From Metapseudomonas resinovorans DSM 21078 (GTDB lineage: Bacteria; Pseudomonadota; Gammaproteobacteria; Pseudomonadales; Pseudomonadaceae), in contig NZ_AUIE01000026.1 in assembly GCF_000423545.1 (NCBI RefSeq), positions 1 through 64,000 on the forward strand: 64,000 nt of DNA, written 5' to 3'. The position numbers and the translations under genes were made by a program. Shown in pieces: positions 20,444-27,943 of this stretch. The first letter of the stretch is position 1; each line of letters opens with the position of its first letter. The notes beneath the pieces were generated by a model that did not search any database, had not been told where the DNA came from, and saw nothing but the letters and a program-made list of their open reading frames with translations.

Positions 20444-20755
20444 TTAGGCCTGGATGCCGGTGATCTTGATTTCAGTGAACCACTGGCGGTGGCCCTGGCG
20501 CTTCATGTGGTGCTTACGACGGCGGAACTTGATGATGCGCACTTTGTCGTGACGGCCTTGAGAGACCACTTCAGCGACTACTTTGGCGCCATCAACGACC
20601 GGAGCACCGATTTTCACGTCTTCGCCATTGCCGATCAGCAGGACGCGATCGAAAGTCACGGATTCGCCAGTGGCGACTTCCAGCTTCTCGATCTTCAGGA
20701 ATTCACCTTCAGCGACTTTGTATTGCTTGCCGCCGGTAACGATAACTGCGTACAT
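20444..20755 (-). CDS. rplU: 50S ribosomal protein L21
   Basis: A 103-residue L21 ([14 protein letters not shown]...), a 23S rRNA-binding protein of the large subunit. The [21 protein letters not shown] block is the conserved RNA-binding segment. It forms an operon with rpmA and diverges from ispB, an arrangement shared with E. coli. A sigma-70 promoter is visible about 130 bases upstream, which leaves a fairly long 5' leader. Confidence 0.98.
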   Translation of the reverse strand: MYAVIVTGGKQYKVAEGEFLKIEKLEVATGESVTFDRVLLIGNGEDVKIGAPVVDGAKVVAEVVSQGRHDKVRIIKFRRRKHHMKRQGHRQWFTEIKITGIQA

Positions 20756-20891
20756 GGATTTTCTCCGTTAAACCTGCTCACCCGACGCTTTATAAAAAGA
20801 GGTATCGGTCGGCATGGCTGCATGGCGCCGGAACTGACGCCCATGCAATTGCGTAAGGCAGGAAAATGCCCAAGGAAGTTCAGGGGCCGCG

Positions 20892-20920
20892 ATTGTACGC
20901 AAGCCGCGATTGCCGCGCAA
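20892..20920 (-). promoter_or_regulatory. Probable sigma-70 promoter of rplU-rpmA
   Basis: On the minus strand: TTGCGC (20920-20915), a 17-bp spacer and TACAAT (20897-20892). Transcription would start near 20885, leaving a leader of about 130 bases before rplU. Confidence 0.55.
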
Positions 20921-20999
20921 GCACCGCCAGCACTCGCCTTGACAGGCCCCGGCCCGGTCCCTAGCATGCCGCGCAACCCAATTGGAGCACCTCTGGCCG

Positions 21000-21968
21000 A
21001 TGCAACCCCAGGCTTTCTACCGCGTGGTGGCGGACGATTTCACCGCAGTCGACGACATCATCCGTCGGCAGCTGACCTCCCGCGTTCCTCTGGTGGAAAA
21101 GATCGGTGACTACATCGTCTCTGCCGGCGGCAAGCGCCTGCGCCCACTCCTGGTGCTGTTGGGCGGCAACGCCCTTGGGTTCGGCGGCGATCAACTGCGC
21201 CTGCTGGCGGCGACCATCGAGTTCCTGCACACCTCCACCCTGCTCCACGATGACGTGGTGGATGCCTCCGGCCTGCGCCGCGGTCGCTCCACCGCCAACG
21301 CCCTGTGGGGCAACGCACCCAGCGTACTGGTGGGTGACTTCCTCTATGCCCGCTCATTCGAAATGATGGTGGAACTCGGCTCCATGCCGGTGATGCGCAT
21401 CATCTCCCAGGCCACCCGGGTCATCGCCGAAGGTGAAGTGCTGCAGCTGTCCAAGATCCGCGACGCCAGCACCACCGAAGAAACCTATATGGAAGTCATC
21501 CGCGGCAAGACCGCGATGCTCTTCGAAGCCTCCACCCACAGCGCTGCTGTGCTGGCCGGCGCCAGCGCCGAGCAGGCAGAAGCCCTGCGCCAGTTCGGTG
21601 ACGCGCTGGGTATCGCTTTCCAACTGGTGGACGATCTGCTCGATTACCGTGGCGATGCCGCTACCCTCGGCAAGAACGTCGGCGACGATCTGGCCGAAGG
21701 CAAGCCCACCCTGCCTCTGATCGCCACCATGCGCGACGGCACCCCGGAACAGGCCAGCGTGGTGCGCAAGGCCATTCAGCAAGGCGGCAGCCAGGACCTG
21801 GAAGGCATCCGTGCCGCCGTAGAAGCTGCTGGCGCCCTGGACTACACCGCTCGCCTGGCGCGCGACTATGCCGCCCGTGCCATCGCCTGCCTGGACACGT
21901 TGCCGTCCAATGCCTACCGCGATGCCTTGGTCGAGCTCACAGAGTTCGCCGTCGCGCGAACTCACTGA
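21000..21968 (+). CDS. ispB: Polyprenyl diphosphate synthase IspB
   Basis: A 322-residue trans-polyprenyl diphosphate synthase that makes the ubiquinone side chain (probably nonaprenyl in a pseudomonad, by inference). The first Asp-rich motif is HDDVVDASGLRRG (about 84-96) and the second is LVDDLLDYRG (about 210). GGKRLRP near residue 42 binds diphosphate. The ATG at 21000 gives the canonical start MQPQAFYRVV. It uses the IPP/DMAPP made by IspH, encoded 11 kb away. A terminator follows directly. Confidence 0.96.
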   Translation: MQPQAFYRVVADDFTAVDDIIRRQLTSRVPLVEKIGDYIVSAGGKRLRPLLVLLGGNALGFGGDQLRLLAATIEFLHTSTLLHDDVVDASGLRRGRSTANALWGNAPSVLVGDFLYARSFEMMVELGSMPVMRIISQATRVIAEGEVLQLSKIRDASTTEETYMEVIRGKTAMLFEASTHSAAVLAGASAEQAEALRQFGDALGIAFQLVDDLLDYRGDAATLGKNVGDDLAEGKPTLPLIATMRDGTPEQASVVRKAIQQGGSQDLEGIRAAVEAAGALDYTARLARDYAARAIACLDTLPSNAYRDALVELTEFAVARTH

Positions 21969-21982
21969 GTAGCGAACAGCCG

Positions 21983-22010
21983 AAAGCCCGTCCAAGCGAC
22001 GGGCTTTTTT
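21983..22010 (+). terminator. Intrinsic terminator of ispB
   Basis: Stem AAAGCCCGTC/GACGGGCTTT with a 5-base loop and TTTTTT, 14 bases after the ispB stop. Confidence 0.93.
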
Positions 22011-22049
22011 CTGCCTCGACGAAAGGTCTCGATTAGCGCTTGCTATTTT

Positions 22050-22072
22050 GCTAATAGGAATTATTCTCATCT
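22050..22072 (+). promoter_or_regulatory. Candidate Fur box
   Basis: The reverse strand reads GATGAGAATAATTCCTATTA, close to the common Fur site form built of NATWAT hexamers. Aligned to the 19-bp consensus it matches 12 of 19. It lies 26 bases before the start of the small gene at 22097, where repression would be expected. Confidence 0.65.
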
Positions 22073-22096
22073 CAACGCTTTTCAAGGAGATGAGCC

Positions 22097-22339
22097 ATGA
22101 CCTACTTGATCGATGCCTGGCTGGATCGCCCCCACCCCTACCTGCGGATACTGCATCGGGAAACCGGTGAAGTCTGCGCCGTATTGGAAGAGGAGGCCCT
22201 CGACGAATTACGCGACCAGGGCGACCTTGACCTCGCCGGCCTGAACTCCAGCGAGCCCTTGGTGCTCAAGGAGCTGGTGCGCAACCTTTTCCTGTTCTGC
22301 TACGCCAGGGCATTACGCCCCCACGGCGAAGTGCACTGA
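22097..22339 (+). CDS. Small conserved Pseudomonas protein, probably iron-repressed
   Basis: An 80-residue acidic protein with no motif I recognise: MTYLIDAWLDRPHPYLRILH, then an acidic helical part with LEEEALDELRDQGDLDLAGL and a C-terminal FLFCYARALRPHGEVH. There is no signal peptide or clear membrane helix. AAGGAGATGAGCC gives a strong ribosome-binding site. Position next to ispB matches the gene I remember as PA4570 in PAO1, which I recall being reported among iron-starvation-induced genes. The Fur-like site directly upstream supports that. Function unknown. Confidence 0.85.
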   Translation: MTYLIDAWLDRPHPYLRILHRETGEVCAVLEEEALDELRDQGDLDLAGLNSSEPLVLKELVRNLFLFCYARALRPHGEVH

Positions 22340-22480
22340 GTGGAGAACGGGAATCTGGATGACGCCAGGATGCGTCATCCGCAGGACAGGCGCCCGGGCG
22401 CCAGTCCTGCAGCGAGGGCAAAGGCGCCCTCGCCGGTTCCTGGCCGGGCCAGGGAAGGCTCGACCAGGAGTCAGCCTGGA

Positions 22481-23098
22481 TCAGAGGATTTCCAGGAGTT
22501 CCACGTCGAACACCAGCACGCTGTGCGGCGGAATGCTGCCGACAGCCTGGCCACCATAGGCCAGCTCGCTCGGGACGTGCAGGCGCCATTTGCTGCCGGC
22601 GTTCATCAGTTGCAGCGCCTCGACCCAGCCAGCGATCACGCCGCCCACCGGGAATTCGGCCGGCTGGCCGCGATCGTAGGAGCTGTCGAACACGGTGCCA
22701 TTGATCAGGGTGCCGTGGTAGTGGGTGCGCACGGTGTCTTCTGCCGACGGCTTGGCGCCCTCGCCCGCCACCAGCACTTCGTACTGCAAGCCGGACGGCA
22801 GGACGGTCACGCCTTCACGCTTGGCGTTTTCAACCAGGTATTCGCGACCGGCACCCGCAGCAGCTTCGGCCTTGGCCTCGGCTTCGGCCTGCATGCGCTC
22901 GCGGATCACACGGAAGCTGGCCGACAGGGCAGCACCATCAACGCGGCTTTCCAGGCCCTGGAAAGCGTCGCTGAGACCAGCGAGCACTGCGTCCAGGCTC
23001 ACGCCGGGCGGGGGATTGTCACGGATCTGATCGCCGAGCTGACGACCAATGCCGTAGCTGACGCGGGTTTCGTCGGTGGAAAGATCAAGTTGGGACAT
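22481..23098 (-). CDS. fklB: FKBP-type peptidyl-prolyl isomerase FklB
   Basis: A 205-residue FKBP prolyl isomerase of the FklB/Mip-like type. The N-terminal dimerisation region (MSQLDLSTDETRVSYGIGRQLGDQIRDNP) leads into a long alanine/glutamate-rich helix (RERMQAEAEAKAEAAAG). The C-terminal FKBP domain (about 100-205) has VRTHYHGTLINGTVFDSSYDRG, VIAGWVEALQLM and IPPHSVLVFDVELL. There is no signal peptide, so it is cytoplasmic FklB, not periplasmic FkpA. The locus matches fklB (PA4572, from memory). Confidence 0.92.
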   Translation of the reverse strand: MSQLDLSTDETRVSYGIGRQLGDQIRDNPPPGVSLDAVLAGLSDAFQGLESRVDGAALSASFRVIRERMQAEAEAKAEAAAGAGREYLVENAKREGVTVLPSGLQYEVLVAGEGAKPSAEDTVRTHYHGTLINGTVFDSSYDRGQPAEFPVGGVIAGWVEALQLMNAGSKWRLHVPSELAYGGQAVGSIPPHSVLVFDVELLEIL

Positions 23099-23185
23099 GG
23101 CGGAACTCCGCTCAGGGAAAAAAAGGCCGGCCAGACTAGCACAGCTTCCTTTCCCCGGCGCGGGGTCCGGTCCGCTACTCCACGC

Positions 23186-23491
23186 TCAGTGGGAACTGCG
23201 GGTTGAAATGGGAACGCGCACGGTGTCCTGGCTGTCCGCCGCCATCCCACACATCTCGTCATGCACCACGTTGTGCACCAGGTGGAAAGGAAGATCCGGA
23301 AACTCATGAAGCACTTCTCGGGCATGCTCCACCGACCGCAGCTGAGTGGCATGGCCGCGGCCATCGTCCAGGTGATGGGAACGGCCATCGATCCTGGCTT
23401 CAAGCAGGTAGATGCCGCCTTCCAGGGAGATAAGGTTGATTTCTTCAACGTGCCCGGCACGGGCATGGCTGGTGAGGTCGTGCAATTTCAT
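23186..23491 (-). CDS. DUF6482 family protein
   Basis: A 101-residue protein starting MKLHDLTSHARAGHVEEINLISLEGG, which I recognise as the DUF6482 type common in Pseudomonas. It is rich in His and acidic residues (HHLDDGRGHATQLRSVEHAREVLHEFPDLPFHLVHNVVHDEM). No catalytic motif is evident. The start at 23491 is preferred to one 10 codons earlier because the conserved part begins there. It lies 87 bases upstream of fklB on the same strand. Role unknown. Confidence 0.78.
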   Translation of the reverse strand: MKLHDLTSHARAGHVEEINLISLEGGIYLLEARIDGRSHHLDDGRGHATQLRSVEHAREVLHEFPDLPFHLVHNVVHDEMCGMAADSQDTVRVPISTRSSH

Positions 23492-23614
23492 GGCTTCGCC
23501 CTCGCGCGCTGTACACCTCAAATCTAATGCACAGCGCCAAATACCGACGGCAGAAACGCAACCGCCCGTCCGCTTTTCAGCGGCCGGGCGGCATGGACGG
23601 CAAAGAAGTGCGAA

Positions 23615-24109
23615 TCAGTGGTCGTGCTTGGTCATCTTGTCCAGGTAGCCCATGGCGAAAGCAGAGATAACGAAGGTCATGTGCAGGACCACGTACCACA
23701 TGATCTTGTCGTTATCGATGTTCTGCGCGTCCATGAAGATGCGCAGCAGGTGGATGGAGGAAATCGCCACGATGGACGCGGCCACCTTCATTTTCAGCGA
23801 GCCGGAATCCATCTTGCCGAGCCAGCTCAGCTTCTCCTTGTCATCATCGATATCCAGTTGCGAGACGAAGTTCTCGTAGCCGGAGATCATCACCATAACC
23901 AGCAGACCGCCCACCAGGGACATGTCGATCAGCGAGAGCAGCACCAGGATCAGGTCCGCCTCGGTCTTCTCGAACACATGGGGCAGGATGTGCCACACCT
24001 CCTGGAAGAATTTCAGGGTCAGCGCCAGCAACGCCAGGGACAGGCCGAAGTAAATGGGAGCCAGCAACCAGCGCGCGGCGTACATCGAATTTTCTAGTAA
24101 GCGTTCCAT
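23615..24109 (-). CDS. UPF0114 family inner-membrane protein (YqhA-like)
   Basis: A 164-residue membrane protein of the UPF0114/YqhA family. It starts [34 protein letters not shown], the conserved family start, and has three to four membrane helices: about 12-34, 50-72 and 125-158. The central soluble loop has [43 protein letters not shown], also conserved. The biochemical function is unknown. It appears monocistronic; a TATACT-like -10 lies upstream near 24142-24147 on the minus strand. Confidence 0.92.
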   Translation of the reverse strand: MERLLENSMYAARWLLAPIYFGLSLALLALTLKFFQEVWHILPHVFEKTEADLILVLLSLIDMSLVGGLLVMVMISGYENFVSQLDIDDDKEKLSWLGKMDSGSLKMKVAASIVAISSIHLLRIFMDAQNIDNDKIMWYVVLHMTFVISAFAMGYLDKMTKHDH

Positions 24110-24204
24110 GGCTTCTCGTAGTCAGCAAATAAACCGGCCGCGAGTATAACGGCGTGCTTCCTACAGAAAAATAATGGCAACGCTACAGGCATATCCCCAA
24201 ACAC

Positions 24205-24213
24205 TGTGGATAA
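24205..24213 (-). promoter_or_regulatory. DnaA-box-like 9-mer
   Basis: Perfect match to the E. coli DnaA box TTATCCACA, read on the minus strand, in the gap upstream of the UPF0114 gene. Confidence 0.4.
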
Positions 24214-24303
24214 GTCTGTGCATGAGCCCTGGAGTGTCCAGTAGACGCCCCATCACCCGCCGGCCAGCGGCAGTTGCTCAAAAGCTGTCCAACCAGGAAG
24301 CCG

Positions 24304-24645
24304 TCAGGTTTCGGGGCGGAACTGGTAGTCGCCGAGGTTCCGGCAACGTGTGCCGTTGATGCGGCGTAGCTCACCCTGCAGGTGCAGGCGCCAGATCGGC
24401 GGGTCATGGGCTTCGGTGTAACCCTGCTCAGCCAGGCAATCCGCTATCGCGGACAGTACCGACTCTGCCACGAGAGGTCCGTGGAATGGGCCCTGGGCTT
24501 TGATCGCCGAGGGCTGCTCGCCCGACATTCCTGCCGCACAGAGCAGTGTCCAGAGTCCATTCTCTCCCGCCAACGGACGGATCACGCATTCGATCCGGGT
24601 CACCAGTCCCAGGCACTGGCGGGTAAGGCAGAGGTTGCGCGTCAT
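24304..24645 (-). CDS. Conserved hypothetical protein
   Basis: A 113-residue protein with no domain I recognise. Four Cys occur in the N-terminal half (LCLTRQCLGL, RIECVIRP, LLCAAGM), and the C-terminal half has IADCLAEQGYTEAHDPPIWRLHLQGELRRINGTRCRNLGDYQF. No signal peptide or membrane helix is evident. The position between the UPF0114 and LonH genes matches a small conserved gene I remember as PA4575. The gap of about 210 bases on its 5' side holds two DnaA-box-like sites. Confidence 0.68.
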   Translation of the reverse strand: MTRNLCLTRQCLGLVTRIECVIRPLAGENGLWTLLCAAGMSGEQPSAIKAQGPFHGPLVAESVLSAIADCLAEQGYTEAHDPPIWRLHLQGELRRINGTRCRNLGDYQFRPET

Positions 24646-24712
24646 GGCGGCTTTCCTCGCAGAGGCCTGTTTTCAGCCTACACCCGAGTTGGGACCTGCG
24701 AAAGCACGATGC

Positions 24713-24735
24713 TTATCCACGCGAGCTGTGGATAA
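24713..24735. promoter_or_regulatory. Inverted pair of DnaA-box-like sites
   Basis: TTATCCACG at 24713-24721 faces TGTGGATAA at 24727-24735, separated by 5 bases. The second is a perfect DnaA box on the minus strand; the first has one mismatch. They lie in the gap between the LonH gene's 3' end and the hypothetical gene at 24304. Confidence 0.45.
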
Positions 24736-24856
24736 CCCTGTGAACAGCGTGAGGGAAAAGTGGCGGGACGCAGGCTACGCAAGCATTCGCCCCTACCGCT
24801 CAATGACCGACCAGCCACACCGGGAACCCGATCCGGTGCAGCCAGTCGGCGCAGGT

Positions 24857-27367
24857 TCAGGCCTGGCCCTGGGTCTTGTCCGCACCCGGCGCCTTGCCGG
24901 GCCCCTGCTTCGGCACCTTGCGCGCCGGTTTGGGCGGCGAAGCAGCTTTGGCAACGGCCTCCACCACTTCCTGGGCCGGCGCGGCCTTCTCTTCTTCTTC
25001 CAGGCCCATCTCGGCGATTTCCCGCAGGCGCGCCACCACGCGGGCGTTGACGCTGCCCTCCGGGAACTGGCCCTTGTCGTCCGGCACACCGGCCGGTTCG
25101 CCTACCAGCAGGCTGAGGGCCTCGTCGGCCTGGCGAACCGCATAGACGTGGAAGCGGCCTTTGCGCACCGCGTCCAGTACGCGCTCGTCGAGCATCAGGG
25201 TGGTGACGTTGGCGTGGGGGATGATCACGCCCTGCTCGCCCGTCAGGCCACGAGCCTCGCAGAGACGGAAGAAACCCTCGATCTTCTCGTTGACCCCACC
25301 CACCGCCTGCACTTCACCGAACTGGTTGATCGAGCCGGTGATGGCGAAGCACTGCTTGAGCGGCGTGCGCGACAACGCAGAGATCAGCGTGCAGGCTTCA
25401 CCCAGGGAAGCGCTGTCGCCGTCCACGTAGCCGTAGGACTGCTCCAGGGCGATGCTCGCGGAAATCTCCAGCGGGAACTCCTGGGCATAACGACTGCCGA
25501 GGTAGCCCGTGAGGATCATCACGCCCTTGGAGTGGATCGGCTGGCCGAGGTTGACCTCACGTTCGATGTCGACGATTCCCGAACTGCCCGGGTAGACGGT
25601 GGCGGAAATCCGCGCCGGTACACCGAAGGCCGAATCGCCCACTTCCAGCACCGTCAGGCCATTGCACTTGCCTACGGCCGCACCGGCGGTATCGATCAGG
25701 ATGACGCCTGCCAGCATGTCATCGAGAATGCGCGCGGAAACCCGACCGGTGCGGGTGGCCTTGGCCTTGAGCGCGCGATCGATATGGTCGGCACCGGTCA
25801 CCGGTGCGCCGGCCAGTTGGCGGATGAAGTCAGCCTCGCTGACCAGTTGGAACAGGTCGCCGATACGCGCCGACAAACGTCCCTGATGCTCGGCCAGACG
25901 GGCGCTGTAGGTTGCCAGACGGGCGACGGCAGCGGCGCTGAGCGGCGCCATGCCCTCTTCCGAGGTGCGGGTTTTCAGCAACTGGGCGAACTGTTCCAGG
26001 CTGTCGTCGGACAGGGCGATCTCTTCATCGAAGTCCACCAGCACACGGAACATCTCCTGGAAGTCCGGGTCCAGGTCCTGCAGCGTGTAGTAGAGCTGGC
26101 GCGAGCCAATGATAACCACCTTCACCTGAAGCGGAATCACCTGCGGCGTGAGGGTCACGGTGGCCAGGCGGCCCAGCTCCGCGAGAGGGGACTCCATCTT
26201 CAGCTGACGCGAATGCAGCGCACGCTTCAACGCATCCCAGACGAAGGGTTCGCCGAGCAGTTTCTCAGCCTCCAGCACCAGGAAGCCGCCGTTGGCGCGG
26301 TGTATCGCTCCCGGACGCAGTTGGCGATAGCTGGTGTAGAGGGCGCCCTGATCGGTGCCGTACTCGATACGGCCGAACAGGTTGTCGTAAGTGGGATGGG
26401 ACTCGAACACCACGGGAGCACCGCCGTTGGCATGGTGCCCCACCACCAGGCTGGGACAGTACTGCTCTTCCAGCAGCTCTCGGCGCTGGGCATCCGGCTT
26501 TTCGTCCAGCAGTTGGTCCACCACCGTCTTCAGCAGGTTGACCTGCATGGCCTGCAGGTAAGCCACCACACCGGCATTCTCCGCATACTTTTCCGACAGG
26601 GGAGAAAGCAGCGGCTGCAGAGCCTGGGTAATGGTTTCCTCGTTCAGCTGGCGCAACTGGTTGCTGGACTCGCGCTTCCACTGCGGCAGGCTGGACAGCT
26701 CCTCGTTCAGGCGCTCTTCCAGAATTGCAATGTCGTCGTGAAAACGCTCGCGCTCGGCCTCTTCCAACTGGGCGAAGTCCGCCTCGTCCAGGGCCTTGCC
26801 GTCCTTCATCGGGGTGAAGGCGATGTTCGCGCTATCGCGATAAAGGGCGACGTCCTTCTCCAGGGCCAGGCGCTCGATCACGTCCAGGGCGCGGTCATAG
26901 CGCTGGTTGAAGGCGCGGTCGATGGCGCTCTTCTTCTGTTGGAAGGTGGGCGTCTCGAACACCGCCGGGAAGGTGGACAGGAGGTTATCCACAAGCTGTT
27001 CGATGTCGCAGATGAAGTCCTGCGCCTCGCCTGCTGGCAACTGCAAGGCACGGGGTTCGCGCGGCTCGTCGAAGTGGTTGACGTAAACCCAGTCCGCCGG
27101 CGTGTCCAGGCGTTTGCCCTCGGCCTTGAGGTAACGCTGGACGAAGGAAAAGCGGCCGGTGCCCGGCTCGCCCATCACATAGACGTTGTACCCGGGGCGA
27201 GGCATGGCCACACCGAACTGCAGGGCCTCTACCGCACGTTCCTGGCCGAGCACGCCCCGGAAGGGCTCCAGGTCGTCAGTGGTCTTGAAGCTGAACTGGT
27301 CCGGCTCGAAGGGACGGGTCAGCGCATCGGGCGTCAGTCGCAGGCTGGCAGCGAAGGAGTCAGGCAT
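24857..27367 (-). CDS. Lon-related ATP-dependent protease (LonH/YcbZ type)
   Basis: An 836-residue Lon-like protease without the substrate-binding N-domain of true Lon. The N-terminal AAA region has GEPGTGR (about 66-72), a degenerate Walker A in which Arg replaces the usual Lys, and HRANGGFLVLEAEKLL as the Walker-B-like strand. The C-terminal Lon protease domain has the Ser-Lys dyad in YVDGDSASLGEACTL (Ser about 651) and VNEKIEGFF (Lys about 692). A low-complexity Lys/Pro/Ala/Gly tail of about 45 residues ends the protein. It acts in cytoplasmic protein turnover; substrates are unknown. It matches PA4576 by position (from memory). Confidence 0.9.
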   Translation of the reverse strand: MPDSFAASLRLTPDALTRPFEPDQFSFKTTDDLEPFRGVLGQERAVEALQFGVAMPRPGYNVYVMGEPGTGRFSFVQRYLKAEGKRLDTPADWVYVNHFDEPREPRALQLPAGEAQDFICDIEQLVDNLLSTFPAVFETPTFQQKKSAIDRAFNQRYDRALDVIERLALEKDVALYRDSANIAFTPMKDGKALDEADFAQLEEAERERFHDDIAILEERLNEELSSLPQWKRESSNQLRQLNEETITQALQPLLSPLSEKYAENAGVVAYLQAMQVNLLKTVVDQLLDEKPDAQRRELLEEQYCPSLVVGHHANGGAPVVFESHPTYDNLFGRIEYGTDQGALYTSYRQLRPGAIHRANGGFLVLEAEKLLGEPFVWDALKRALHSRQLKMESPLAELGRLATVTLTPQVIPLQVKVVIIGSRQLYYTLQDLDPDFQEMFRVLVDFDEEIALSDDSLEQFAQLLKTRTSEEGMAPLSAAAVARLATYSARLAEHQGRLSARIGDLFQLVSEADFIRQLAGAPVTGADHIDRALKAKATRTGRVSARILDDMLAGVILIDTAGAAVGKCNGLTVLEVGDSAFGVPARISATVYPGSSGIVDIEREVNLGQPIHSKGVMILTGYLGSRYAQEFPLEISASIALEQSYGYVDGDSASLGEACTLISALSRTPLKQCFAITGSINQFGEVQAVGGVNEKIEGFFRLCEARGLTGEQGVIIPHANVTTLMLDERVLDAVRKGRFHVYAVRQADEALSLLVGEPAGVPDDKGQFPEGSVNARVVARLREIAEMGLEEEEKAAPAQEVVEAVAKAASPPKPARKVPKQGPGKAPGADKTQGQA
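26985..26993 (+). promoter_or_regulatory. DnaA-box-like 9-mer inside lonH
   Basis: Perfect TTATCCACA within the LonH coding region. It is one of three perfect copies between 24.2 and 27.0 kb. Confidence 0.35.
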
Positions 27368-27455
27368 CGAGTGTCCTTAATGGCTCGGCAAGAAAGCAAT
27401 GGCCGCATTCTGGCGCCGCCCTGACATCACTGGCAAGGCATTGCGCCAGAGCTGA

Positions 27456-27779
27456 TCAATGGGCCAGGTCAGCGCAGCCCAGGCAGTACTCGGCCGCCGG
27501 CAGCACAGCCAGGCGCGCCGGCTCTATGAGCTCGCCGCAACGCTGGCAATAACCGTAGCTGCCGTCGGCCAGGCGTAGCTTGGCCATACCCACGCGGCGC
27601 AGGGCCGCCTGAGTCTCGGCAAGGATGGCCTCGAGCACTTCGTCGTTCTCCCGCTGGATCGCCTGCTCGGCGAAATCCGGCGAGTGGCTGCGGGCCAGGT
27701 CCTCGCGAATGGCGTTGGCGCGAGCGGTGTACTCCGCAATCAGGGCATCGAGTGTGGCCATAGGGTCAGTAGCGGTCAT
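27456..27779 (-). CDS. DksA/TraR-type C4 zinc-finger protein
   Basis: A 107-residue protein of the DksA/TraR family. The N-terminal two-thirds form an acidic coiled coil (TLDALIAEYTARANAIREDLARSHSPDFAEQAIQRENDEVLEAIL). The C-terminal zinc finger is CQRC...CLGC with 17 residues between the pairs, in the setting YGYCQRCGELIEPARL. DksA-like proteins bind the RNA polymerase secondary channel; this one is shorter than DksA and lacks its usual coiled-coil tip, so an RNA polymerase role is an inference. The ATG at 27779 has GGGGAG upstream; a start 7 codons earlier is possible. Confidence 0.9.
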   Translation of the reverse strand: MTATDPMATLDALIAEYTARANAIREDLARSHSPDFAEQAIQRENDEVLEAILAETQAALRRVGMAKLRLADGSYGYCQRCGELIEPARLAVLPAAEYCLGCADLAH

Positions 27780-27943
27780 ATTGGAATCTCCCCAGTTCAC
27801 CCCCTAAGTGTGGACGCTGTAACGCAGCCTGCATCCCACTCCGGCAAACTTGCGCAAATGCCGGCCATCGCCTTGCTTGACACCCGCCCCGGCCTTACCC
27901 AAAGCTCCGGCCGAAGAACCTCTCACCAAGAAGAGCTGCGCCC

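Noticed and set aside
22340..22480. Palindromic GC-rich sequence between the small Fur-linked gene and fklB
   Set aside because: Short inverted pieces (GATGACG/CGTCATC and GGGCGCC/GGCGCCC) sit between convergent genes without a T-run; not distinct enough to call a terminator.
24500..27424. A 974-codon open frame on the plus strand opposite the LonH gene
   Set aside because: Shadow of the protease gene; no start signal, no motif, composition typical of antisense high-GC frames.
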